Of a DNA stretch of 64,000 nt, positions 57,881 through 64,000 are shown in pieces. The notes beneath the pieces are model-generated. The model was given only the letters and a program-made list of their open reading frames with translations. It was not told the DNA's origin and did not search any database. The DNA is from Kineococcus rhizosphaerae (GTDB lineage: Bacteria > Actinomycetota > Actinomycetes > Actinomycetales > Kineococcaceae). A program made the translations under genes and the position numbers. The stretch covers positions 124,001-188,000 of the forward strand of contig NZ_PVZF01000011.1 of NCBI RefSeq assembly GCF_003002055.1, read 5' to 3'. Every line of letters begins with the position of its first letter. Position 1 is the stretch's first letter.

Positions 57881-58995
57881 CCGCCCTCACGGCGCCGGGA
57901 CCGCAGGGCCTTGACCCGGTACATGTCCCCGTCGGCGGCGTGCAGCACCTGCTCCAGGCTCACGTCCTCACGGCCGTCCGCGCAGTCGTCGCGGTGGGCG
58001 ACGCCGATGCTGGCCGAGATCCGCACCACCGCACACCCCAGGTCGAAGGGTTCCTCCAGGGCGGCGGCGGCCCGCCGGGCGAGCGCGGCCACGACGGGAC
58101 GGTCGGCCCCGGCGACGAGGACCGCGAACTCGTCGCCGCCCAGGCGCGCCACGCGGTCCCCGGGCCTGAGGTGGGCGGTCAGCCGCTGGGTGGCCAGGCG
58201 CAGCAGGCGGTCGCCGGCGGCGTGACCGTGCTCGTCGTTGACGGCCTTGAACCGGTCCAGGTCGACGTACAGCACCGCCAGCTCCTGCTCCCCGGTCATC
58301 TCGTCGTAGGCCTGCTGGAACCCGGTGCGGTTCAGCTGCCCGGTCAGCGCGTCGTGGGTGGCGGCGTGCAGCAGTTCGGCGTGGTGGGCGCGGCGTTCCC
58401 TCTCCAGGGCGGCGGCACCGGCCTCCCGCTCGCGGGCCAGCAGGGCGATGTTCACCGCGACGGCCACGGACGCCACCACGGCGGTGCCCATGACCATCAC
58501 TCCCGCCGTCCCGGGCAGCAGGGTGGGCAGCAGACCCCGGACGACCAGCAGCTGCAGCAGCGCGCTGAGCAGCACGGTCACCGTGACGCTGGCCCGCCAC
58601 GCGCCCGGTCCGGTCCACTGCAGGTGGACGCTGGCGACCAGGACGGCGTACAGCGGGAAGAGGAACCCCATGCCGGTCGGGGCGAGCACCAGCGCGAACA
58701 GGGTCCCGCCGAGCGCGACCCGCAGCCAGACCCGGTTGTCCAGACGTCCCCCGCCGAGGGCGCGCTGGACGAGGTCGGAGCGGACCAGCAGGATCGCGGG
58801 CCAGCCCAGGACCTGGGTCCACCACGGCGCCAGCACCGCCTCGGCGGGCAGCAGCCACCAGACGACGGCGACCACGACGGCGACCCCCAGCGCGACGGCC
58901 ACCAGCACCGGCAGCCTCTGGGTGCTCTGCCCGGCCACCGGGGCCGGCGGTTCGTCACCGCCCCCCGGGAGGTGTCCGCGGGATCGGTTCACCAC
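57859..58995 (-). CDS. membrane GGDEF diguanylate cyclase
   Basis: 378 residues. About six transmembrane helices in residues 28-187 form an unassigned sensor; then a short coiled segment (EREAGAAALERERRAHHAEL) and a GGDEF domain. THDALTGQLNRTGFQQAY and VLYVDLDRFKAVNDEHGHAA lead to the active site GGDEF (286-290). The inhibitory I-site RxxD is at Arg277-Asp280. It should make c-di-GMP with product feedback. Start at GTG 58995 or 58992. Lies 87 bp downstream of an HD-GYP gene on the same strand. Confidence 0.93.
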   Translation of the reverse strand: MVNRSRGHLPGGGDEPPAPVAGQSTQRLPVLVAVALGVAVVVAVVWWLLPAEAVLAPWWTQVLGWPAILLVRSDLVQRALGGGRLDNRVWLRVALGGTLFALVLAPTGMGFLFPLYAVLVASVHLQWTGPGAWRASVTVTVLLSALLQLLVVRGLLPTLLPGTAGVMVMGTAVVASVAVAVNIALLAREREAGAAALERERRAHHAELLHAATHDALTGQLNRTGFQQAYDEMTGEQELAVLYVDLDRFKAVNDEHGHAAGDRLLRLATQRLTAHLRPGDRVARLGGDEFAVLVAGADRPVVAALARRAAAALEEPFDLGCAVVRISASIGVAHRDDCADGREDVSLEQVLHAADGDMYRVKALRSRRREGGGLTTTS

Positions 58996-59082
58996 CGGTC
59001 GGCCCTCTTCTCGGGCTGTCGTCCAGTCATCGCTCGCTCATCGGTCGGGTCGGTCGGGTCAGCTGGGGTGGGACGGGTCAGA

Positions 59083-60903
59083 TCACAGGCACACGTAGAC
59101 GATGACCCCGATGCAGAGTCCCGGCGAGGTCGGACTCGCGGTGCTGGTCGGAGCGGTCGTCGGCGAACGCGTGGGGGTCGTCGTCGGGGAGGGCGCGCCG
59201 GACGTGGGCCGGCTGCCGGTGGGGCTGGACGTGGGGGTGCTCGTGGGTTCGTGCCCCGTCGGGGTGCCGGTGGGGGTGCCCGTCACCGGCGAGCCCGTCG
59301 TGGTGGACGGCCCCGGGACGGTCGTGGGCAGGCCGGTGGGTGCCGGGGACGGAGCACCGCTCGGCGTGACCGGGGAGCTCGTGGGCGGTGCGGCGCTCGG
59401 TGTCCCGGTGCTGGTGGGGGTCGAGGTCGCCACCGGGGGGCTCGGCACGGGCGACGGGCTCGTGGTGCGGCTGGGCGAGGGTCGATCCACCGGGGTCCCG
59501 GTCGCCAGCGGACGGGGTGGCGGGGCCGTCGCGCGTCGCGGCGTCGCAGACGGTGCGGGGGCGGTCGTGGTGCTCGCGCTCGGCGGGAGGAGGAGCGTTC
59601 CCCCGACCGGGACGTCGGTGGGGGAAGGCTCCACGGGGACGGGCGTCCCGGAGGCCGAGGTGATGGGCGACGACGCGCCGTCCCCGGTGACCCGGCCCGT
59701 CCCGTCGGACGGGGACGCGGGCGCGGTGGTCACGGGACGCAGCGGGTCCGCGAGGGCCGCCGGAGCCAGGGCCTGCGTCGCGCCCACGCCGGCTCCCACC
59801 CCCACCCCGGCCGCGAGCACCGCCGCCAGGACCTGTCCCCCGGCGGTCTGGGCGACCGCCGAGACCGACGACAGCGCCTGCGCGGGCAGCGACCCGACGC
59901 CCGGCAGGGCGGCCAGCAGGGTCGCCGGTCCCGCGACCAGCCGCAGCCGCCCGATGCCCACCGACAGGAAGGCCCGCACGACGTCGGGGTCGAACTGGGT
60001 CCCGGCACAGCGGGTGATCTCGGCGCGGGCCTGCTCGGCGGGCATCGGCTTCTTGTAGGCGCGCGCCGACGTGATGACGTCGTAGGTGTCGGCCACGGCG
60101 ATGATGCGCGCGGCCAGCGACAGCTCGGAGCCGCTGAGGCCGCGCGGGTAGCCGGCGCCGTCGAAGCGTTCGTGGTGCTGCTCGACCCCGTCGAGCCAGG
60201 GGCCCAGCCAGGAGCGCAGGGGCTGGACGAGGTGAGCGCCGTCGCAGGGGTGCTGCTGCAGCTGGGCCCACTCGGCCTCGGTGGGGCGCCCGTTCTTGTT
60301 GATGACGTCGACGGGGACGTGCAGCTTGCCCACGTCGTGCAGCAGCGCGGCCCAGCTGAGCCGTTCCACGTCGGCCTCGGGCAGTCCCAGCTCGCGGCCG
60401 ATGAGGGCGGCGTAGGCCTGGACCCGTTCACCGTGCGCGCGGGTGCGGGCGTCGTGCGCCGCGAGGTTGCCGACCAGGGCCAGCAGCCACTGCGCCGACG
60501 CCGCGCCGCCGGTGGGTCCTCCACCCTCGGTCCCGGCGTCCTCGGACCGTTGCAGCACCTGCGGGGACCAGGTGCGACGGGCGACCGCGAACCGGTTGGG
60601 CACCCGGTCGGGCAGGACCAGGCTCAGGCGCAGCAGCGCCGACAGGGGCACCAGCCGGCGCAGCCAGCGCGAGCACGCGAACAGGACCGCGCTGGAGGTC
60701 GCGACCACGAGCAGCAACCACACCGCGGCGGGCAGTCCCAGGCGCGCGGCCGGGGCCCATCGGGCGGCCGCGGCCCCGACACCGAGGGCGAGCACCACGG
60801 GCGCAGCGCCGGTCGTGGCCCGCACCACCGCGGCCAGGACCGGTCGCGGTCGCCACGTGGTGGAGCCGGCCTGGTCGTAGTTCTGCGTCGGTCCCGTGCC
60901 CAC
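59083..60903 (-). CDS. HD-GYP phosphodiesterase with P/S/T-rich C-terminal tail
   Basis: 606 residues. Two helices near the N-terminus (about 31-48, 58-76), then an HD-GYP domain: NLAAHDARTRAHGERVQAYA, LLHDVGKLHVPVDVINKNGR (HD 189-190) and EQHHERFDGAGYPRGL (GYP 251-253), followed by VADTYDVITSARAYKKPMP. A third hydrophobic segment (about 358-377) precedes a tail of about 220 residues rich in Pro, Ser and Thr that ends GLCIGVIVYVCL. Degrades c-di-GMP if active. The tail should be outside the cell. Paired with the GGDEF gene downstream. Confidence 0.9.
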   Translation of the reverse strand: MGTGPTQNYDQAGSTTWRPRPVLAAVVRATTGAAPVVLALGVGAAAARWAPAARLGLPAAVWLLLVVATSSAVLFACSRWLRRLVPLSALLRLSLVLPDRVPNRFAVARRTWSPQVLQRSEDAGTEGGGPTGGAASAQWLLALVGNLAAHDARTRAHGERVQAYAALIGRELGLPEADVERLSWAALLHDVGKLHVPVDVINKNGRPTEAEWAQLQQHPCDGAHLVQPLRSWLGPWLDGVEQHHERFDGAGYPRGLSGSELSLAARIIAVADTYDVITSARAYKKPMPAEQARAEITRCAGTQFDPDVVRAFLSVGIGRLRLVAGPATLLAALPGVGSLPAQALSSVSAVAQTAGGQVLAAVLAAGVGVGAGVGATQALAPAALADPLRPVTTAPASPSDGTGRVTGDGASSPITSASGTPVPVEPSPTDVPVGGTLLLPPSASTTTAPAPSATPRRATAPPPRPLATGTPVDRPSPSRTTSPSPVPSPPVATSTPTSTGTPSAAPPTSSPVTPSGAPSPAPTGLPTTVPGPSTTTGSPVTGTPTGTPTGHEPTSTPTSSPTGSRPTSGAPSPTTTPTRSPTTAPTSTASPTSPGLCIGVIVYVCL

Positions 60904-61007
60904 CTGGACGCGGTCGGCGGTCGCGGCCGAGATGTTGAGGGGTCAACCGTGCCGTTCATCCGGTTGGCCCGCGGGAACCACCCGCTCGCCCGCGACGGGC
61001 CGGTCCC

Positions 61008-62285
61008 TCACAGGTGCGTCGCGGCCACCTCGTCGGCCCGGTCGCTGGGCGCGGCCCGGAACCGGGCGGCGTCCAGCCTGCGCACCAGCGGGGTCGCGCT
61101 CACCCCGTGGAGCAGGACGGACAGGGCGACCGCGAACCCCACCACCGCCCACAGCTCCTCGGCGGGGAACTCGGCGTGCCCCAGCGCCCACGCCAGGTAG
61201 AACAGCGACCCGATGCCCCGGACCCCGAAGATGCCGATGACCAGCCGTTCCCGGTTCCCCCCGGGGGTCCGCAGCAGGCTCACCCACCCCGCCAGCGGCC
61301 GGATCACCACGATCAGCAGCACCGCCACCAGCGCCGCCTGCCACGTCAGCGCCGCGAGCAGCCCGTCGGCCAGGGCCGCTCCGAGCAGCAGCAGGACCCA
61401 CGACGTGAGCATCCGCTCGATCTGCTCGACGAAGCTGTGCGCGACCCGGTGCGCGCCGTGGGCCCGCTCCGCCGAGCGGATCGCGCACGCGGCGACGAAC
61501 ACCGCCACGAACCCGTAGCCGTGGACCAGTTCCGTCAGCCCGTAGGCCAGGAACGTCACGGCCAGCGCCGTGAACCCCTCGGCCTCCTCCGCCAGCCGCA
61601 GCGACGGCAGCGGGGAGCGGAAGAACGCCGCACCCAGCAGGCGCCCGATGACCAGACCCCCCACGACCCCGACCACCCCGCGCAGCAGGACGTCCTCCAG
61701 GGCCCAGTGGCCGACGTCGGACCACGCCAGCGCCGGGCCCGCTACCGCCAGCACCACCGCCAGGTGGACGACGGGGAAGGCGGCCCCGTCGTTGAGCCCG
61801 GCCTCGCTGGTCAGGGCGAAGCGGACCTCGTCCTCCGTCCCCTCGGCGTCGGACGGCTCACCGACCTGCACGTCCGTCGCCAGGACCGGGTCGGTCGGGG
61901 CCAGCACGGCCCCCAGCAGCAGCGCCGCGGCCAGCGGCAACCCCGCCAGCAGGTGCGCGCCCAGGGCGACGAGGACGATCGTCAACGGCATCGCGACCGC
62001 GATCAGCCGCCACGTCGAGGCCCAGGCGCGCCAGCCCACGGGACGGTCGAGCGCCAGACCCGCCCCCATCAGCGAGATGATCACGACGATCTCGGTGACG
62101 TGCTGGGTGGCCGTCGCGTGCTCGACCGGGTCGACGGTCGGCAGGCCCGGGATGAACCCCAGCGCCAGACCGCCGGCCAGGAAGGCCATGGGCAGGCTGA
62201 CGGGCAGCGAGTGGACGACCCGCGGCAGCAGCGCGGCGACCAGCGCGCTGAGACCGGCGAGCGCGAACAGCACGGGAGTGAGCAC
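61008..62285 (-). CDS. CPA1 family cation:proton antiporter (NhaP-like)
   Basis: 425 residues with about 12 helices. The early acidic pair and TDPVLATDVQVGE plus ALTSEAGLNDGAAFPVVHLA (with the ND motif in helix 5) are the CPA1 signatures. The loop ALDRPVGWRAWASTWRLIAV is family-like. GTG 62285 has GAGGGG upstream; the frame stays open further, but that part is antisense to the divergent gene. Exchanges Na+ or K+ for protons. A divergent small membrane protein starts 124 bp away. Confidence 0.92.
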   Translation of the reverse strand: MLTPVLFALAGLSALVAALLPRVVHSLPVSLPMAFLAGGLALGFIPGLPTVDPVEHATATQHVTEIVVIISLMGAGLALDRPVGWRAWASTWRLIAVAMPLTIVLVALGAHLLAGLPLAAALLLGAVLAPTDPVLATDVQVGEPSDAEGTEDEVRFALTSEAGLNDGAAFPVVHLAVVLAVAGPALAWSDVGHWALEDVLLRGVVGVVGGLVIGRLLGAAFFRSPLPSLRLAEEAEGFTALAVTFLAYGLTELVHGYGFVAVFVAACAIRSAERAHGAHRVAHSFVEQIERMLTSWVLLLLGAALADGLLAALTWQAALVAVLLIVVIRPLAGWVSLLRTPGGNRERLVIGIFGVRGIGSLFYLAWALGHAEFPAEELWAVVGFAVALSVLLHGVSATPLVRRLDAARFRAAPSDRADEVAATHL

Positions 62286-62409
62286 AGGTTCCCCTCGGAG
62301 TGGTCCTGCCGAACGGCAGGTTCCGAGCGTCTCCCGGGCGACGGCCGGGCGCGCGGTCAACGACGAAGGGCGGACGACGGCCGCTCGCGTCGTCCGCGAA
62401 GGTCGAACG

Positions 62410-62661
62410 GTGATCACCGACGAGGACCAGCCGACCCGCGACCGCCGCTGGGCAGGACCCCTGATCGCGCTGGGGCTCGTCCTGCTCACCGCCGGCGTCG
62501 CCTTCCACGGCGTCGCCGCCGCCCACCGGCCCTCCGGCCCCGGCGGGTCCGACACGTGGACCGTCGTCCTGAACCACACCGCCCTGCGGTGGGGCGCCTA
62601 CGGGGCCGTCGTCGCGGGCGTCGCCCTCGTCGTGCGGGGCTGGAACCTGCGGCGCCGGTGA
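62410..62661 (+). CDS. small two-helix membrane protein
   Basis: 83 residues. Acidic/basic lead (ITDEDQPTRDRRWAGP), helix 1 (LIALGLVLLTAGVAFHGVAA), a loop AHRPSGPGGSDTWTVVLNHT, helix 2 (YGAVVAGVALVVRGW). GTG 62410 with GAAGG upstream. Its TGA overlaps the GTG of the following lipoprotein gene (GTGA), so the two are made together. Family unknown; could assist the divergent antiporter. Confidence 0.7.
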   Translation: MITDEDQPTRDRRWAGPLIALGLVLLTAGVAFHGVAAAHRPSGPGGSDTWTVVLNHTALRWGAYGAVVAGVALVVRGWNLRRR

Positions 62662-63386
62662 GCCGCCGCCTCGTCGTGGCCGTGGCGGCGCTCGCGGTCC
62701 TCGCCGGGTGCGGGTCGCCGCAGGACGTGGCCGAGCGCGAGGCGCGCCGCGACGCCGACGCGAAGGCCGCCGACCTCGAGCACGCCGTCGACCTGGCCTC
62801 CCGCGACGACCGGTTCGCCGCCGAGGTCGCCGCCCTCACCGTCCCCGGCCGCGACGGTGTCGAGCTGCTGCGGACCCACGGGGAGGGCGACGGGCCCACG
62901 TGGATCGACGTGCGCGTCACCGGGCACGCGGACGCGCACTCCTCGAACGGCATCGGGGACGAGTCGTACCCCGAGGCGACCGTGCCGTTCTGCTACCGCT
63001 TCACGCTGCGGCCCGACGGGGCCTCCTCCGACGGCGGCTCGGCGTGCGACGGGGACGACGCCACCGCTGCGGCCGTGACGCCCGGACCCGTCGTGCGGCT
63101 CGGGGAGGACGACCTCGACACCCTCCGGGCCGCTCTGGCCGCCGGCACCACCGACCTCGCGGCGACGTTCCCGGCGGGCACGATCGTCGACGTGGCCGAG
63201 GTCGACGGCTGGACGGGGGTCGGGGTGGTCGGGCCGCCGCCGTTGCGGGACTGCCTGCTGGGGCGGCGCTCGGCGGGCGGGGACGTCGAGGTGTGGTTCC
63301 CGCCGGCGATCACCGTCGCGCCCGGGGAGGCGAGTTGCGACGGGACGACGGCGGCGACGGGTGGGGCGCGGACGGACCCGCACTGA
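62658..63386 (+). CDS. lipoprotein, unknown
   Basis: 242 residues. Signal SRRLVVAVAALAVLAGCGSP with lipobox LAGC. The mature protein opens with a helical stretch (DVAEREARRDADAKAADLEH) and has strands and Cys residues (PFCYRFTLRPDGASSD, GGSACDG, RDCLLGRRSAGGDVEVWFPP, GEASCDG). I do not recognise the family; it could be an immunity or surface-sensing partner of the small membrane protein with which it overlaps by 4 bp. A bidirectional hairpin overlaps its stop codon. Confidence 0.72.
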   Translation: MSRRLVVAVAALAVLAGCGSPQDVAEREARRDADAKAADLEHAVDLASRDDRFAAEVAALTVPGRDGVELLRTHGEGDGPTWIDVRVTGHADAHSSNGIGDESYPEATVPFCYRFTLRPDGASSDGGSACDGDDATAAAVTPGPVVRLGEDDLDTLRAALAAGTTDLAATFPAGTIVDVAEVDGWTGVGVVGPPPLRDCLLGRRSAGGDVEVWFPPAITVAPGEASCDGTTAATGGARTDPH

Positions 63387-63413
63387 CCGGCGGGCGGTGG
63401 GGCCCGCCGGTCA
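63384..63413. terminator. bidirectional hairpin terminator
   Basis: TGACCGGCGGGC (63384-63395) and GCCCGCCGGTCA (63402-63413), perfect 12-bp stem with a 6-nt loop; its first bases are the lipoprotein TGA. It separates the convergent lipoprotein and PhoD genes. Confidence 0.8.
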
Positions 63414-63424
63414 GGGCGCTCCGC

Positions 63425-64000
63425 TCAGGCCTCCTGCAGCCCGGGCCGGCCCGCGTCGACGACGAAGCTGGCGCGGGTGCTGACGGGCGAGCCGGGCTGG
63501 GACACCTGGTCCAGCACCTGGAAGTCGGCGCGCAGCTCGCGCCGGTCCAGGCGGGCCACGACGTACCCGCGCTGGTTGTTGGCGAGCTTCAGGTCCGGGT
63601 TGTCGGCGAGTTCGCTGTCGCGGGTGGCGTAGGTGTCGCCGCCGTCCCCGCCGGAGGTGATGGACGTGCAGACCAGTTCGACGCCCACCGGGACGGAGTT
63701 CTGGTCGTCGGCGAACCGGGCCAGGTCCGCGGCGTAGTGCTTGTGGACGTCCCCGGACAGGACGACGGGATTGTCGACCCCGCGGTCGACGAAACCGTCC
63801 AGCAGACGCTGCCGGTTGGCGGTGTACCCGTCCCAGGAGTCGGGGTTGTAGCCGCGGTCGAGACCGGGCACGTAGTCGTGCTCGTGGAACATGACCTGCT
63901 GGGCGATGACGTTCCACGTCGCGCCCGAGGACTGCACCCCGTCGAGCAGCCACTTCTCTTGGTCGGCGCCCATGATGGACCGCTGCGGTTCGTCGCGTTC
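63425..64000 (-). CDS. PhoD-type alkaline phosphatase/phosphodiesterase (N-terminus outside window)
   Basis: The last 191 residues of a PhoD-like enzyme. EPQRSIMGADQEKWLLDGVQ is the family MLGxxQ-x-x-WL signature; then WNVIAQQVMFHEHDYVP, DSWDGYTANRQRLLDGFVDR and NPVVLSGDVHKHYAADLA, where the GDVHxH residues bind the metal. The C-terminus VSTRASFVVDAGRPGLQEA is normal, so the 3' end is complete. Members are usually exported by Tat and hydrolyse phosphodiesters of teichoic acid or nucleotides. The gene continues beyond the right edge. Confidence 0.93.
   Translation of the reverse strand, partial: ERDEPQRSIMGADQEKWLLDGVQSSGATWNVIAQQVMFHEHDYVPGLDRGYNPDSWDGYTANRQRLLDGFVDRGVDNPVVLSGDVHKHYAADLARFADDQNSVPVGVELVCTSITSGGDGGDTYATRDSELADNPDLKLANNQRGYVVARLDRRELRADFQVLDQVSQPGSPVSTRASFVVDAGRPGLQEA

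Noticed and set aside
57940-61200. Very long plus-strand open frame (over 1000 codons) opposite the HD-GYP and GGDEF genes
   Set aside because: It is antisense to two genes with complete family motifs. Its translation is His/Gln/Gly/Arg/Asp-rich filler, the usual result of high GC at third codon positions.
61014-63386. Reading the lipoprotein at 62658 as the end of a 790-codon protein
   Set aside because: The upstream part is antisense to the antiporter; a signal peptide with lipobox begins at GTG 62658 and overlaps the preceding small gene.
1-64000. tRNA, rRNA, CRISPR, transposase, integrase or phage genes
   Set aside because: I looked for tRNA-like T-loops, regularly spaced repeats and DDE or recombinase motifs and saw none that I could support. 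A profile search could still find a divergent case.

Overview
The window is about 64 kb of very GC-rich DNA with dense genes, many GTG starts, many 4-bp stop/start overlaps (GTGA or ATGA) and many genes that begin about 6-7 nt after a TANNNT -10 box. This is the style of a free-living actinobacterium; a Kineococcus-like (Kineosporiaceae) chromosome is my guess, and no rRNA or tRNA is present to test it. The layout looks like ordinary chromosome with accessory patches. I see no transposase, integrase, phage gene, CRISPR array or tRNA.

Region by region. 1-2.75 kb: a secreted GH3 beta-glucosidase (cut by the left edge) divergent from a TetR regulator, with an inverted repeat between them. 2.8-9.3 kb: an alpha-glucoside uptake and hydrolysis locus: LacI repressor divergent from a lipoprotein binding protein, two permeases, a small membrane protein and a GH13 alpha-glucosidase, with no ATPase gene. 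9.3-17.4 kb: aldo/keto reductase, XRE regulator, a secreted protein of possible beta-pore type, small membrane proteins, GNAT, MFS exporter and a Tat-exported esterase. 17.6-20.8 kb: a membrane glycosyltransferase and a lipoprotein lying between a decayed copy of the rpmE2 3' end and the intact rpmE2 (ribosomal protein L31 type B), which carries a Zur-like box and a strong hairpin terminator. 20.9-25.2 kb: APC permease plus proline-iminopeptidase-like hydrolase under a divergent GntR, then a metallo-beta-lactamase-fold protein. 25.3-36.6 kb: mostly poorly known genes, including a frameshifted membrane-anchored protein, DUF4253, rhodanese/Lrp, ECF sigma factor with membrane partner, three beta-propeller-like proteins, DUF3592, HIT and Nudix. 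36.7-41.5 kb: lipase-like hydrolase, a phenolic acid decarboxylase operon with divergent MarR, a photolyase-like protein with swapped domain order, a fabF remnant and a VOC protein. 41.9-49.4 kb: a second ECF/membrane-partner pair, DinB, VOC, membrane protein, methyltransferase, GNAT, and an epoxide-hydrolase-like gene divergent from a MarR over a large inverted repeat. 49.4-55 kb: asparagine/aspartate catabolism (FadR-type regulator, aspA, permease, asparaginase) and azlCD. 55-57.8 kb: XRE regulator and a protein made of two fused quinone-oxidoreductase units. 57.9-61 kb: a c-di-GMP pair (HD-GYP then GGDEF). 61-64 kb: CPA1 antiporter, small membrane protein and lipoprotein, and a PhoD-type phosphatase cut by the right edge.

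The themes are scavenging of sugars, amino acids and phenolic acids, each with a dedicated local regulator and a recognisable operator, and a high load of regulators. The best candidates for new biology are the rpmE2-bracketed segment, the permuted photolyase-like protein, the fused double oxidoreductase, the secreted amphipathic protein and the overlapping HIT/beta-propeller gene pair. No multi-gene defence or secretion system that I recognise is present.
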